Positions 29,134 to 39,111 are shown, numbered from the stretch's first letter. The stretch is 64,000 nucleotides of DNA from a bacterium D16-56 (GCA_003611875.1 RAYY01000022.1:1-64000); one strand, 5' to 3'. A program made the numbers and translations. Notes: a model not told the origin generated them from the letters alone.

Positions 29134-29982
29134 ATGCTGTATTTATGTGCTACCCCTATTGGAAATTTGGATGATATTACATTTCGGGTATTTCATACAC
29201 TGCAGGAAGTAGATTTGATTGCAGCAGAGGATACCAGGCATACCATAAAGCTTTTAAATCATTTTAACATTCATACACCTATGACCAGCTATCATGAGTA
29301 TAATAAGGTGGAAAAAGCACGTCAGCTTGTGGATAAAATGCTTCAGGGTGTGAATATTGCATTGGTGACAGATGCAGGAACGCCGGGAATCTCAGATCCA
29401 GGGGAGGAATTAGTGAGACAGTGTTACGAGGCAGGGATAAAAGTAACCTCACTGCCAGGAGCAGCGGCTTGTGTGACAGCATTGACGCTTTCTGGCCTTT
29501 CTACTAGAAGATTTTGTTTTGAGGCATTTCTGCCTTCTGAGAAAAAGGATCGCCGTTGGATTTTAGAAGAACTTCAGAAGGAGACAAGGACAATTATTAT
29601 TTATGAGGCTCCTCATCATTTAATAAAGACTCTTATGGAGCTTGCTCAGGCATTGGGTGAGGGAAGACGGATTACGATTTGCAGGGAGCTGACTAAGAGA
29701 TATGAGGAAGCATATTTGTGTACCTTTCAAGAGGCATTAGAAAGGTATAAGACAGAAGAACCAAGAGGAGAATATGTACTGGTGATTGAGGGGAAAAGGA
29801 TTGCAGATCTTCAAAAAGAACAGAGGCAATCCTGGGATGAGCTGACTGTAGAGGAACATATGGAAATGTACATCAGCCAGGGCATAGAGCGAAAGGAAGC
29901 CATGAAGATGACAGCCAAGGACAGAGGAATTGGAAAACGGGAGATCTATCAGCTTTTGGTGGATAAGAAAAGAGAAAAATAA
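29134..29982 (+). CDS. rsmI: 16S rRNA (cytidine1402-2'-O)-methyltransferase RsmI
   Basis: A 282-aa tetrapyrrole-methylase-fold enzyme that methylates the ribose of C1402. The start MLYLCATPIGNLDDITFR and the motif AEDTRHTIKLLNHF are family signatures, and TDAGTPGISDPGEELV and SLPGAAACVTAL bind SAM. The ATG at 29134 lies 5 bp from AAAGGAG; the ATG at 29107 has no RBS. It ends before a long hairpin. Confidence 0.95.
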   Translation: MLYLCATPIGNLDDITFRVFHTLQEVDLIAAEDTRHTIKLLNHFNIHTPMTSYHEYNKVEKARQLVDKMLQGVNIALVTDAGTPGISDPGEELVRQCYEAGIKVTSLPGAAACVTALTLSGLSTRRFCFEAFLPSEKKDRRWILEELQKETRTIIIYEAPHHLIKTLMELAQALGEGRRITICRELTKRYEEAYLCTFQEALERYKTEEPRGEYVLVIEGKRIADLQKEQRQSWDELTVEEHMEMYISQGIERKEAMKMTAKDRGIGKREIYQLLVDKKREK

Positions 29983-30036
29983 GAAGAAAAGAAAGTAAAG
30001 AGGAATCACAATAAAAAATCAACATAAACAGTAAAA

Positions 30037-30110
30037 AGGCTGCTGCAAAATCCAGCGGTTTCACAATAGTGGCTGATCTATTGTAGAAATACACGGTTTT
30101 GCAGCAGCCT
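30037..30110. terminator. Hairpin between rsmI and the GerMN lipoprotein gene
   Basis: AGGCTGCTGCAAAA (30037-30050) pairs perfectly with 30097-30110; an inner CAATAG/CTATTG stem extends it. It lies between two converging genes and likely terminates both. It shares the CTGCAAAATCC core with the hairpin at 57211-57264. Confidence 0.8.
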
Positions 30111-30149
30111 GTTTATATTTCATGTTATACTTATATCTGAATCCGGCGG

Positions 30150-30725
30150 TTATTTTCCGGCATCTGCCATAGATAAATTCTCAGCAACCGTCTCTCCGTT
30201 TACCTGAATGGTCAGATATACGATCTTCATATTCTCAATAAAAGTATTTCCAACAGCCTGGAGAAGCATCTGATTGCTTGTATCAGGAAACTGGTTCAGA
30301 TTTAAGATGCCATATTCATTCATATCGCTTTCAATCTCCACACCGGGAATTGTCACTACACCAGGCCCTACATCTTCACTGCTGGGCTGTCCTGTAGCTT
30401 CGTAGCTGACTACCTCTGTGCCTTCCTCCAGAACACCATACTGGATTAAAAGCGCTACCAGAGTGTCGGCATTTAATTCATCTACTGCATCCATGGTTCC
30501 TTCTAATGTTTTCCCATCCTGGCTGACATTATAAACAGAAACCACATCCAGCTCCGGAGCAGTGGGATCCGGATGCTTTTCCGGTGCAGAAGATGACTCT
30601 GTCTGTTTTGTTTCGCCTGTATTTCCCTTGTTTGGAGTTGGGGTACAAGCAGCCAGTGACAGAATCATCACCAGGCTCACAGCACATAATGAAAATTTGG
30701 TTACATTCATGATCGTATTTTTCAT
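30150..30725 (-). CDS. GerMN-domain lipoprotein
   Basis: A 191-aa lipoprotein: signal peptide ending in the lipobox LAAC (Cys27), a Ser/Pro/Thr linker, then a GerMN domain (about 60-185, with YGILNLNQFPDTSNQML and VYLTIQVNGE). GerMN domains occur in the spore germination protein GerM and in other surface lipoproteins. The role here is not known. It is 20 bp after the FabT-like gene. Confidence 0.85.
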   Translation of the reverse strand: MKNTIMNVTKFSLCAVSLVMILSLAACTPTPNKGNTGETKQTESSSAPEKHPDPTAPELDVVSVYNVSQDGKTLEGTMDAVDELNADTLVALLIQYGVLEEGTEVVSYEATGQPSSEDVGPGVVTIPGVEIESDMNEYGILNLNQFPDTSNQMLLQAVGNTFIENMKIVYLTIQVNGETVAENLSMADAGK

Positions 30726-30745
30726 AACAAAAAACGCCTCCTTAA

Positions 30746-31189
30746 TTAATCCTCCTGAAATCTATGAAACCACTGATCCAGCTTTGTCAATGATTTCATC
30801 AGCGCTTCCGTCTCCTCTGCTGTAAGATCTCTTAATATCTCGTCGATCATATGACGGTGGAACCTCTCATGATGTTGATATGCACCCTTTCCTTTTTCAG
30901 ACAGCGAAATATAGACTACTCTGCGGTCTTCTTTCCCTCGAGTCCGTTTGACATAGCCTTTCTTTTCCAGGCTGTTCATAGCAATGGTTAAGGTTCCCAT
31001 TGTTACGGAAAGTACCTTTGCAATGGCAGACATGTTTTTCGGTTCTCCAAGGCCGACTGCTTCAATTACATGCATGTCGTTGTTGGTAATGTCATGATAT
31101 TCTGAGGTGATGATGGCGCGCTGCTCTAAGTCCATCACATCCCGAAAAAGATTCACCAATATGCTGTTCAGCGTCTCATAAGTATCCAC
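30746..31189 (-). CDS. fabT: FabT-like MarR-family regulator
   Basis: A 147-aa winged-helix protein. Its sequence follows streptococcal FabT closely in pattern: N-terminal dimer helix (LNSILVNLFRDVMDLEQ), DITNNDMHVIEAVG, MSAIAKVLSVTMGTLTIAMNSLEKKGYVKRTRGKEDRRVVYISLSEKG. FabT represses fatty acid synthesis when bound to acyl-ACP. A FabT-type operator sits at the fabH promoter (43304). The gene usually stands just upstream of fabH; here it lies beyond the far end of the operon, after spmBA. Confidence 0.82.
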   Translation of the reverse strand: MDTYETLNSILVNLFRDVMDLEQRAIITSEYHDITNNDMHVIEAVGLGEPKNMSAIAKVLSVTMGTLTIAMNSLEKKGYVKRTRGKEDRRVVYISLSEKGKGAYQHHERFHRHMIDEILRDLTAEETEALMKSLTKLDQWFHRFQED

Positions 31190-31330
31190 TGATATCCCTC
31201 ACTCTTTTCGGAAGGCAAAAGCTTCCCAATGATTATACATGATTTTTTACAGTCAGGCAACCTGCAATTCCTTAGAAAATTCTTACAAGGTTGTGTCTAT
31301 TTTGTGAAATTGTAAATTGTTTGCTTTTTT

Positions 31331-31846
31331 TCATTTTTGAGCCAAAAATATACTTGCCGCAATTCCCACTGTTGTTGCAATCATTGCGCCTGGCAATGTA
31401 TAGCGTGATTTTGTAACATGAACGGATCCAAAATAAATGCTGATACAGTAAAATACAGTCTCTGTAGAGCTCATCATGATAGATGCTGCCATTCCTAAAA
31501 ATGAATCCGGACCATAATTGGTGAAAATGTCAAGAACAAGTCCTGTGGCAGCAGAATTAGAAATCAGCCGTACCAGGGTAAGAGGAATCAGAGGCGCAGG
31601 AAGATGAAGCCATTGAGCAGGCGTTGTCAGCCATCCGCTTACTGCATCAAGAAATCCAGAAGTACGCAAAACTCCCACAGCAGTCATAAGACCTACTAAA
31701 GTAGGGAGAATGTCTGCTGCAGTACGAATCCCGTCTTTTGCGCCAGCAAGAAAGTCGTCAAATATCGGGCGTTTGGATAAAAGTCCAAAACCTACTATAT
31801 AACTGATGATCAGAGGAACCAGCATTCGGGAAATCCATTGGATCAT
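31331..31846 (-). CDS. spmB: Spore maturation protein B
   Basis: A 171-aa membrane protein of the nucleoside-recognition/gate family, with hydrophobic segments and the conserved RLISNSAATGLVLDIFTNYGPDSFLGMAASIMMSSTETVFY region. With SpmA it influences spore core dehydration in Bacillus and Clostridium. It overlaps spmA by 4 bp. The 31190-31330 gap before the regulator gene shows no clear operator. Confidence 0.92.
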   Translation of the reverse strand: MIQWISRMLVPLIISYIVGFGLLSKRPIFDDFLAGAKDGIRTAADILPTLVGLMTAVGVLRTSGFLDAVSGWLTTPAQWLHLPAPLIPLTLVRLISNSAATGLVLDIFTNYGPDSFLGMAASIMMSSTETVFYCISIYFGSVHVTKSRYTLPGAMIATTVGIAASIFLAQK

Positions 31847-32427
31847 TTTTCCTTCACCGCCTTTCCCAAATCCATTAGCTTACAAAAGATTATTGCAGCT
31901 AAGGTGGAGCAGCCAGTGGCAATCAGGGCGGGACCTAGAACTGCGGCAGGGTCAGAAGAGCCATATTGGCTGCGGTAGGCGATCATAGTAACCGGAACCA
32001 ACTGCAGGGAGGAAATATTAATGATCAAAAAGGTACACATGGCATTGGTAGCTTTTGATTGCTTTCCTTCCTGCATTAATTTCATTGCTTCTAAACCGGC
32101 TGGTGTAGCAGCCATTCCAAGACCCAGCATATTGGCTGCCATATTGACTGAAATAGGCAGACGGGCAGGATGATCTTTATCCAGATCAGGAAAAAGAAAG
32201 GTCAGAATTGGTTCCATTTTATAAGCCAGCCATTCAATCAGTCCGGCTCTGTTTCCCACTTCCAATATTCCGCACCAAAAAGACATAACTCCGGCCATGG
32301 TAAGGCACAGCTTTACAGCATCTCCTGCCGAGTTAAGAAGTCCCTGGGTAACAGCATCCAGACTGTTGTTGGCAGCACCCCAAAGTATTCCTGTTAAAAG
32401 CATAAACCCCCATAGATAATTTAACAT
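31843..32427 (-). CDS. spmA: Spore maturation protein A
   Basis: A 194-aa membrane protein with the SpmA pattern (MAGVMSFWCGILEVGNRAGL, NMAANMLGLGMAATPAGLEAM, NAMCTFLIINISSLQLVP). It forms a pair with SpmB. It starts 67 bp after the NMO-family gene and could read from the fatty acid operon or its own promoter; no clear promoter is seen. Confidence 0.93.
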   Translation of the reverse strand: MLNYLWGFMLLTGILWGAANNSLDAVTQGLLNSAGDAVKLCLTMAGVMSFWCGILEVGNRAGLIEWLAYKMEPILTFLFPDLDKDHPARLPISVNMAANMLGLGMAATPAGLEAMKLMQEGKQSKATNAMCTFLIINISSLQLVPVTMIAYRSQYGSSDPAAVLGPALIATGCSTLAAIIFCKLMDLGKAVKEK

Positions 32428-32494
32428 ACATTGCTCTTTTTATACGCTTTTGTTTTAATCTATGGACAGGAGCTATAAAATATGATGAATTTAT

Positions 32495-33619
32495 TTAAAT
32501 AGAGCTTCCCATCAGGTCAGAGAGCACGCCTTCTACGGTTTCTATCTGCTGAGAACGGTAGGCATTGCTTCCGCAAAACAGAAGGGCATTGTCTAAATCC
32601 CCCTCTGCTGCATTGGACAGAGCCTTTGTGATGCAGTATGGAATATTTTTGGGATCACAGTGTTCCAGACATTGATAGCAGTGTTCAATTTTTCTCTTTT
32701 GTTCTCCTACATGATCTAAAAATTTATTTCGGATGGCACGTCCCGGCATTCCTACCGGGCTTTTGGTGATTACAATATCTTCTTTTTTGGCATTGAGATA
32801 GGACTGCTTATATGCCATAGGAGCGTCGCACTCCTCTGTAGTCACAAACCGGGTGGCTACCTGGACACCGTCAGCTCCCAGCTCTATAGCGTGCTTCACG
32901 TCTTCATGGGTATAAATGCCTCCGGCAATCACAACCGGAATATGGCGGCTGTATTTTTCTTCAAACTGTCTGACCACCTTTATGATTCCGTTGATTTCTT
33001 TGTCGTAGGCTTCCTGATCATAGGTTTCGGAAATATTATCTGTATCAGCGCCGTACTGGGCAAGCTGCTCTCTGGTAAAGCCTAAATGACCGCCTGCCAA
33101 GGGTCCTTCGATCACTAGCAGATCTGGAACCTGGTTATATTTTCGATCCCATATTTTACAGATCACCATGGCAGATTTGGCTGTAGATACAATGGGGGCC
33201 AGCTTTGTCCGTACAATTTCTCCTGCTTCGGAAGCAATCCGTTTGGCTTCTGAAAGATACTCAGGAAGATCTACCGGAAGCCCTGCTCCGGAGATAATAA
33301 TATCTGCTCCGGCTAAAATAGCCTCTTTTACATACATGGCATAATTCCTGGTGGCCACCATAATATTAAAACCAATAATTCCCTTTGGCGCGATTTCTCT
33401 TGCTTTTTTTAATTCTGAACGGATTGCACGCATATTGGATTCTAAAGGTTCCTTTAAAAAATTGGGATCCCGAAATCCGATTTGTGCAGTGGAGATGATT
33501 CCGATTCCTCCTGCTTTCGCTACAGCGCCTGCCAGGGAGGAAAGGCTGATGCCTACACCCATCCCGCCTTGTATCACAGGATATTTTGCAACCAAATCCC
33601 CAATAACCAATGGATTCAT
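32495..33619 (-). CDS. NMO-family FMN flavoprotein with Cys cluster (second FabK-like gene)
   Basis: A 374-aa protein of the nitronate monooxygenase/FabK family: N-terminal YPVIQGGMGVGISLSSLAGAV and the FMN-phosphate region VIAGGIYTHEDVKHAIELGADGVQVATRF. Unlike the FabK at 40.8 kb, it has a C-terminal cysteine run (CYQCLEHCDPKNIPYC) that could hold a metal or Fe-S site. It is 11 bp after accDA, so it is part of the fatty acid operon. Its reaction is unknown; an enoyl reductase or fatty-acid-related oxidoreductase is inferred from place. Confidence 0.85.
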   Translation of the reverse strand: MNPLVIGDLVAKYPVIQGGMGVGISLSSLAGAVAKAGGIGIISTAQIGFRDPNFLKEPLESNMRAIRSELKKAREIAPKGIIGFNIMVATRNYAMYVKEAILAGADIIISGAGLPVDLPEYLSEAKRIASEAGEIVRTKLAPIVSTAKSAMVICKIWDRKYNQVPDLLVIEGPLAGGHLGFTREQLAQYGADTDNISETYDQEAYDKEINGIIKVVRQFEEKYSRHIPVVIAGGIYTHEDVKHAIELGADGVQVATRFVTTEECDAPMAYKQSYLNAKKEDIVITKSPVGMPGRAIRNKFLDHVGEQKRKIEHCYQCLEHCDPKNIPYCITKALSNAAEGDLDNALLFCGSNAYRSQQIETVEGVLSDLMGSSI

Positions 33620-33630
33620 GCTATCACCTC

Positions 33631-35415
33631 CTATATATTCCGAAATCTTTTGTACCGCTGCTCTGTGATTTCGTCCTTTGTCATTACTGAATATACGGAT
33701 AAAAATCCATAGATTTTCTGTTTCATAATATCTGTCAGTTTTGGCAATGTCTGTATACTTGCTGGTTCATCTTCGGAGATAATCTCCTCAATAAGCCCTT
33801 TTTCGTAAAGATCAGAAGCCGTGATTTTCATTACACGGGCCGCATCAGGAGCTTTTTTGCTGTCCTTCCATAGAATGGAAGCAAAGCCTTCTGGAGATAA
33901 AATGGAATAGATGGCATTTTCCAGCATCCAGACTTCATTGGCTACTGCCATGGCAAGGGCTCCGCCGCTTCCGCCTTCTCCGATTACAATGGAAAGTATT
34001 GGTACGGTTAAAGACGCCATCTCAAAAAGGTTTCGGGCAATAGCCTCACCTTGTCCTCTTTCCTCTGCCTCTAATCCGCAAAATGCTCCTGGAGTATCCA
34101 CAAAACAGATAACAGGGCGCCCAAAGGTTTCTGCCTGTTTCATCAGGCGCAGAGCCTTTCTATACCCGTCAGGCGACGGCATACCAAAATTACATTTAAT
34201 ATTGTCCTTTGTATTTTTTCCTTTTTGCTGACCGATTACAGTTACCGGCATTCCGTGGAAGGAAGCAATGCCGCCTACAATGGCAGGATCATCGTGGTAA
34301 TACCGATCACCGTGAAATTCTATAAAATTGTCAAAAACGGCTTCTATATAATCTGTGGCCACAGGACGTCCTGGGGCGCGAGAAAGCTGTACGGTATCCC
34401 AGGCTGTTTTTTCTTCTGAAGCAGGGTTATGCAAAGCTTTATCATGATTCCTTTTTCGTCTGTCTTTTTTTACTGGATCAAAATGAAATAAATTACCGGA
34501 CATAACTGGTTCTGGTGCTGCGCCGGAGGGGATGGATTCCGGAGGGTTGGCCAGATCTGTCTTTTGATGCAGGCGCAGGATCTGGGAAAGAACATCTTTT
34601 TGATCCTTTCTCTCCACAATCTTGTCTACGAATCCGTGCTCCAAAAGAAATTCAGCCCGTTGAAAACCTTCAGGAAGCTTTTGCCGAATGGTCTGTTCAA
34701 TGACACGAGGGCCTGCAAATCCAATCAGAGCATTGGGCTCTGCCAAAATAATGTCACCTAACATGGCAAAGCTGGCTGTAACGCCTCCTGTAGTGGGATC
34801 TGTTAAAACACTGATAAAAAGCTGTCCTGCTTCATGGTGGCGTTTTAAAGCTGCCGAGGTTTTGGCCATCTGCATCAGGGAAACGATTCCTTCCTGCATT
34901 CTGGCACCGCCGGAGCAGGCATAGATAATAACCGGAAGCTGCTCATTGGTGGCGCGTTCCACCATCTGGGTAATCTTTTCTCCCACAATATGTCCCATAC
35001 TGCTCATGAGAAATCTTGCATCACACACGCCAAAGGCTGTCTCTTGACCGCCGATGCGTCCTTTTCCGGTAACAATTGCTTCATTAAGCTTTGTGCGTTC
35101 TTTTGCTGCCTGAACCTTTTTTTCGTAGCCTGGAAAATTCAGAGGATTGGAAAAGTCCATCTGGTCATTCCATTCTTCAAAGGTTCCCTCGTCCATCAGC
35201 ATCTCAATCCGTCGGTATGCGTGAACACGAAAATAACCGCCGCATTTTGGACAGACATAAAAATTGTTTGTCACATCCTCTACATAAATGGGTTGACCGC
35301 ATTTATTGCACTTTTTCCAAAGGCCCTGAGGGATGCTGGGCTCTTCTTCTTTCTTTTGAGATTTATATTTTGTATCAATGATGGTATATGTTTTTTTGAA
35401 CATATTTTTAAGCAT
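33631..35415 (-). CDS. accDA: Fused acetyl-CoA carboxylase carboxyltransferase beta-alpha (AccD-AccA)
   Basis: One 594-aa chain carries both halves of the carboxyltransferase. The N-terminal AccD half has a zinc ribbon (Cys36, Cys39, Cys55, Cys58) and the SGGARMQEG and [16 protein letters not shown] motifs. A linker at about 290-330 leads to the AccA half ([47 protein letters not shown]). In most bacteria the two are separate genes; adjacent accD and accA occur in the streptococcal operon. Together with AccB and AccC it makes malonyl-CoA. Confidence 0.96.
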   Translation of the reverse strand: MLKNMFKKTYTIIDTKYKSQKKEEEPSIPQGLWKKCNKCGQPIYVEDVTNNFYVCPKCGGYFRVHAYRRIEMLMDEGTFEEWNDQMDFSNPLNFPGYEKKVQAAKERTKLNEAIVTGKGRIGGQETAFGVCDARFLMSSMGHIVGEKITQMVERATNEQLPVIIYACSGGARMQEGIVSLMQMAKTSAALKRHHEAGQLFISVLTDPTTGGVTASFAMLGDIILAEPNALIGFAGPRVIEQTIRQKLPEGFQRAEFLLEHGFVDKIVERKDQKDVLSQILRLHQKTDLANPPESIPSGAAPEPVMSGNLFHFDPVKKDRRKRNHDKALHNPASEEKTAWDTVQLSRAPGRPVATDYIEAVFDNFIEFHGDRYYHDDPAIVGGIASFHGMPVTVIGQQKGKNTKDNIKCNFGMPSPDGYRKALRLMKQAETFGRPVICFVDTPGAFCGLEAEERGQGEAIARNLFEMASLTVPILSIVIGEGGSGGALAMAVANEVWMLENAIYSILSPEGFASILWKDSKKAPDAARVMKITASDLYEKGLIEEIISEDEPASIQTLPKLTDIMKQKIYGFLSVYSVMTKDEITEQRYKRFRNI

Positions 35416-35452
35416 AACCTAACATCCTCTCTATATTAATGAAGATTGTGTT

Positions 35453-36805
35453 TTATCTACAATATTCCGGAAAATAAGTCTGAATAAAATGCGTGTCTGT
35501 ATCCCCATCCTCATAGGCAGGATGGCACAAGATTTCAAACTGAAAATCAAGGTTGGTATCAATTCCCTCAATGATCAGCTCTCCAAGGGCACTTCTCATC
35601 TTGGCGATTGCCTCTTCCCGGTCTTTTCCATGAACAATCAGCTTCATCAGCATGGAATCATAATTAGCCGGAACTTTATAATCATTATAAATGTGGGTAT
35701 CTACCCGAACACCATTGCCGCCGGGGATGTGTATATTGGTAATAACGCCGGGACAGGGCATAAAGTTTTTGGCTGGATTTTCTGCATTGATCCTGCATTC
35801 AATGGCATGTCCCTTAAGATGGATATCCTTTTGGGATACACTGAGAGGTTCTCCGGCTGCCACGCGGATTTGCTCTTTGATCAAATCCATTCCGCTGACT
35901 AATTCTGTCACCGGATGTTCCACCTGAATCCTGGTATTCATTTCCATAAAATAGAAGTTTTTATTCTTGTCCAGCAAAAATTCGATGGTGCCTGCATTTT
36001 CATATCCCACTGCTTTGGCTGCCTGGACAGCAGTTTCTCCCATCTGCCTGCGAAGCTCGTCAGAAATGGCAATGGAAGGAGATTCTTCCAGTACCTTTTG
36101 GTGACGCCTCTGAATGGAACAGTCCCTCTCTCCTAAATGGATCACATTTCCGTGTTTGTCTGCCATAATCTGAAATTCAATATGGCGAGGTTTTTCAATA
36201 TATCTCTCTAAATACATTGTATCATCAGAAAAGCCTTTTATGGATTCCATCTGGGCATTTTGAAAGTTCGCTTCAAAATCATCCTCTCCATAGGAAATTC
36301 TCATGCCTTTTCCGCCGCCGCCGGAGGATGCTTTAATCATCACCGGAAATCCGATCTCTTTGGCAAGAGCAAGAGCATCTTCCACCGTGTGAACCGGTTC
36401 CTTTCCGCCTGGAACGACTGGTACTCCGGCTTCCATCATGGTCTTGCGGGCTTCGGATTTATTGCCCATTCTGTTGATAATGGAGGCTGACGGCCCGATA
36501 AAGCTGATGCTGCATTTTTCGCACAGCTCTGCAAAGCGTGCATTTTCAGACAAGAAACCAAAACCGGGATGAATCGCTTCTGCCTTCATGGCAACAGTGG
36601 CAGATAAAATTCTTTCCATGTTCAGATAGCTTTGCCCTGACGGCGCTGGTCCGATACAGATGGCTTCATCAGCCAGCAGTGTGTGCAGGCTGTCCTGATC
36701 AGCCTCTGAGTAGACGGCCACGGTTTTAATTCCCATTTCCCGACATGCACGAATAATTCTTACCGCAATTTCGCCGCGGTTTGCGATCAATATTTTCTCA
36801 AACAT
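35453..36805 (-). CDS. accC: Biotin carboxylase subunit of acetyl-CoA carboxylase
   Basis: ATP-grasp enzyme that carboxylates biotin on AccB. It is 450 aa. It begins with MFEKILIANRGEIAVRIIRACREMG, has the glycine-rich ATP loop KASSGGGGKGMR, the catalytic region MEMNTRIQVEHPVTE, and ends in the AccC C-terminal domain. It is 37 bp before accDA and 14 bp after fabZ. Confidence 0.97.
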   Translation of the reverse strand: MFEKILIANRGEIAVRIIRACREMGIKTVAVYSEADQDSLHTLLADEAICIGPAPSGQSYLNMERILSATVAMKAEAIHPGFGFLSENARFAELCEKCSISFIGPSASIINRMGNKSEARKTMMEAGVPVVPGGKEPVHTVEDALALAKEIGFPVMIKASSGGGGKGMRISYGEDDFEANFQNAQMESIKGFSDDTMYLERYIEKPRHIEFQIMADKHGNVIHLGERDCSIQRRHQKVLEESPSIAISDELRRQMGETAVQAAKAVGYENAGTIEFLLDKNKNFYFMEMNTRIQVEHPVTELVSGMDLIKEQIRVAAGEPLSVSQKDIHLKGHAIECRINAENPAKNFMPCPGVITNIHIPGGNGVRVDTHIYNDYKVPANYDSMLMKLIVHGKDREEAIAKMRSALGELIIEGIDTNLDFQFEILCHPAYEDGDTDTHFIQTYFPEYCR

Positions 36806-36819
36806 CGGTACACCTCATG

Positions 36820-37248
36820 TCACCCAATCATAAATGTCAGTTCCGCGGACACTGCTACTTTGCCTTCTGCATTGGTAGCTACAGCTTTTCCGATTCCTAC
36901 CGGTCCCTTTTGCTTGATAATTTCACATTCCAGCCGAAGGCGGTCACCAGGAACTACCTTTTGTTTGAACTTGGCGTTATTGATGGCGCCAAAATAGGCT
37001 GTTTTTCCTCTATTTTCTTCCACACTCAGGATAGCCACTGCGCCTACCTGCGCCAAAGCTTCCACCATAAGAACTCCTGGCATCACCGGTTCTTGGGGGA
37101 AATGTCCGGCAAACTGTGATTCATTATAGGTAATGGATTTATATCCGACCGCACGGACTCCCGGCTCCAGCTCCTCAATACAGTCGATCAAAAGAAAGGG
37201 GTGTCTGTGTGGGATAATTTCCTGAATTTCTTTAATTCCCAGTTTCAT
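36820..37248 (-). CDS. fabZ: 3-hydroxyacyl-ACP dehydratase
   Basis: Hot-dog fold dehydratase of the elongation cycle. It is 142 aa. His49 in GHFPQEP and Glu63 in VLMVEALAQ are the expected catalytic pair. The ATG at 37248 has GGAGG upstream; the open frame reaches 37269. Without FabA or FabM in the window, how unsaturated acids are made is not shown. Confidence 0.95.
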   Translation of the reverse strand: MKLGIKEIQEIIPHRHPFLLIDCIEELEPGVRAVGYKSITYNESQFAGHFPQEPVMPGVLMVEALAQVGAVAILSVEENRGKTAYFGAINNAKFKQKVVPGDRLRLECEIIKQKGPVGIGKAVATNAEGKVAVSAELTFMIG

Positions 37249-37295
37249 ATTTTCCTCCATTCTGTGCACGCTTTACAGCACATATTTAAAGCTTC

Positions 37296-37820
37296 TCAGC
37301 GAATCCTGAATAAGGGCTGTCCATACTCTACTACATTTTCATTTTCCACAAGAATGGCTTCTACAACGCCGTCATATTCGCTTTCAATCTCATTCATCAG
37401 CTTCATGGCTTCAATGATTCCCAGGACTTGTCCTTTTTTCACGGTATCTCCTACCTGGACAAAGGGCGCTGCATCTGGTGAGGATGCACTGTAAAAGGTT
37501 CCTACCAAAGGAGATACCACTACCTTGTCAGAGCCGATATCTGTGGTTTTTTTTCTTTCTTCTTCCTTATCTGGATTGGAAGGTTCAGGTTTGGCAGCTG
37601 TCAAAAGCCCTGTCTCAGAGGTGGGTACTGCCACTGCTACCGGACTTACGACCGGAGCTGCCGGCTGGGAGATTACCACCGGGGCAACCGGAGCCTGGGA
37701 TACATTTTTCTTCTTTTTCTTTTTCAGGATCAGCTTTTGGTCGCCTTCCTCATATACAAAACTGGTCAGGCCATTGTCGGACACTGCCTGAATTAATGTT
37801 ATAATCTCATCAATCGTCAT
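37296..37820 (-). CDS. accB: Biotin carboxyl carrier protein of acetyl-CoA carboxylase
   Basis: A 174-aa protein. The N-terminal helix (MTIDEIITLIQAVSDNGL) is followed by a Lys-run, an Ala/Pro/Val linker (about 45-85) and the biotinyl domain with the target lysine in EAMKLMNEIE (near residue 140). It is 12 bp before fabF upstream and between fabF and fabZ, as in the streptococcal operon. Confidence 0.95.
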   Translation of the reverse strand: MTIDEIITLIQAVSDNGLTSFVYEEGDQKLILKKKKKKNVSQAPVAPVVISQPAAPVVSPVAVAVPTSETGLLTAAKPEPSNPDKEEERKKTTDIGSDKVVVSPLVGTFYSASSPDAAPFVQVGDTVKKGQVLGIIEAMKLMNEIESEYDGVVEAILVENENVVEYGQPLFRIR

Positions 37821-37832
37821 TTTCTTATCCTC

Positions 37833-39071
37833 CTAAGCCTGGAATTTTTTGACCAGAAGAGTTGCATTGTGACCGCCAAAGCCCAAGGAGTTGCTGATGG
37901 CACAGTTAACCTCCATAGCTATGCCCTCTCCTTTAGTATAATCCAGATCACATTCAGGATCATCTACGGTAAGACCTGCAGTTGCGTGGACAAAACCATC
38001 TTCAATAGATTTTACACAGGTAATAAATTCCACGCCTCCTGCTGCTCCCAACAGATGTCCGATCATGGATTTGGTAGAATTGATCTTTACCTTTTTTGCA
38101 TGATCTCCCAATGCCAGCTTGATTGCCTTTGTCTCAAAGAGATCATTATGATGGGTGCTTGTGCCGTGGGCATTGATATAGTCTACATCCTCCGGCTTCA
38201 TCCCTGCATCTGCGATAGCTATCTCCATGGCTTTTGCGGCTCCGCTGCCATCTTCCGCAGGGGAGGTAATGTGATAAGCATCACAGGTTGCGCCATATCC
38301 GGCTATTTCTGCATAAATTTTAGCTCCTCTTGCCTGGGCGTGCTCTAAGGATTCCAAGACAACGATTCCTGCTCCTTCTCCCATTACAAATCCGCTTCTT
38401 TCGATGTCAAAGGGGATTGACGCCCGCAGCGGATCTTCTGAGGTGCTAAGAGCAGTCAGCGCCGTAAAGCCTGCCACGCCGATGGGGGTAATACTTGCCT
38501 CTGTGCCGCCTGCCACCATTACATCTGCTTCGCCATACTGGATGGAGCGGAATGCCTCGCCGATGCTGTGGGTTCCTGTCGCACATGCTGTCACCACATT
38601 AATACATTTTCCCTTTAAACCGAATTGAATAGAAACATTTCCTGCCGCCATATTGCAGATCATCAGAGGAACCAAAAGAGGATTGACCCTGCCAGGACCC
38701 TTTTCCAGAAGCTTTCTGTGTTCCCGTTCAATAGACTGAAGGCTGCCGATACCGGAACCTACGCTGACTCCTACCCGATAAGGGTCTTCCTTTTCCATAT
38801 CGATTCCCGCATCATTGAGAGCTTCCTTTGCCGCGATTACTGCAAACTGGCAGAATTGCTCCATTCTTTTTGCCGCCTTGGGATCCATGTGCTTTTTTGC
38901 ATCAAAATCCTTTACCTGTGCTGCCAATTTTGCTTTATAATCTGTGGTGTCAAAATAGGTAATGGGTGCAAAACCAACCTTTTTTTCTTTTAAGCTGTTC
39001 CAAAACTCTTCTACATTATTGCCAATCGGGGTGATGGCACCCAGACCAGTTACAACCACTCTCCTGCTCAT
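37833..39071 (-). CDS. fabF: 3-oxoacyl-ACP synthase II
   Basis: Condensing enzyme for elongation. It is 412 aa. The nucleophile is Cys163 in VTACATGTHSIGEA, and the two catalytic histidines lie in NAHGTSTHHND and KSMIGHLLGAAG. The glycine-rich tail LGFGGHNATLL is typical. It is 40 bp after fabG. Confidence 0.97.
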   Translation of the reverse strand: MSRRVVVTGLGAITPIGNNVEEFWNSLKEKKVGFAPITYFDTTDYKAKLAAQVKDFDAKKHMDPKAAKRMEQFCQFAVIAAKEALNDAGIDMEKEDPYRVGVSVGSGIGSLQSIEREHRKLLEKGPGRVNPLLVPLMICNMAAGNVSIQFGLKGKCINVVTACATGTHSIGEAFRSIQYGEADVMVAGGTEASITPIGVAGFTALTALSTSEDPLRASIPFDIERSGFVMGEGAGIVVLESLEHAQARGAKIYAEIAGYGATCDAYHITSPAEDGSGAAKAMEIAIADAGMKPEDVDYINAHGTSTHHNDLFETKAIKLALGDHAKKVKINSTKSMIGHLLGAAGGVEFITCVKSIEDGFVHATAGLTVDDPECDLDYTKGEGIAMEVNCAISNSLGFGGHNATLLVKKFQA

Positions 39072-39111
39072 AATCCACTCTCCTTGCTCTTTTCATATTG
39101 CTCTGTAAACG

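Noticed and set aside
29328-29336. Single TGTGGATAA in rsmI, and another near 62904, as DnaA sites
   Set aside because: Lone 9-mers are expected by chance in coding sequence of this length; no clustering or symmetry.
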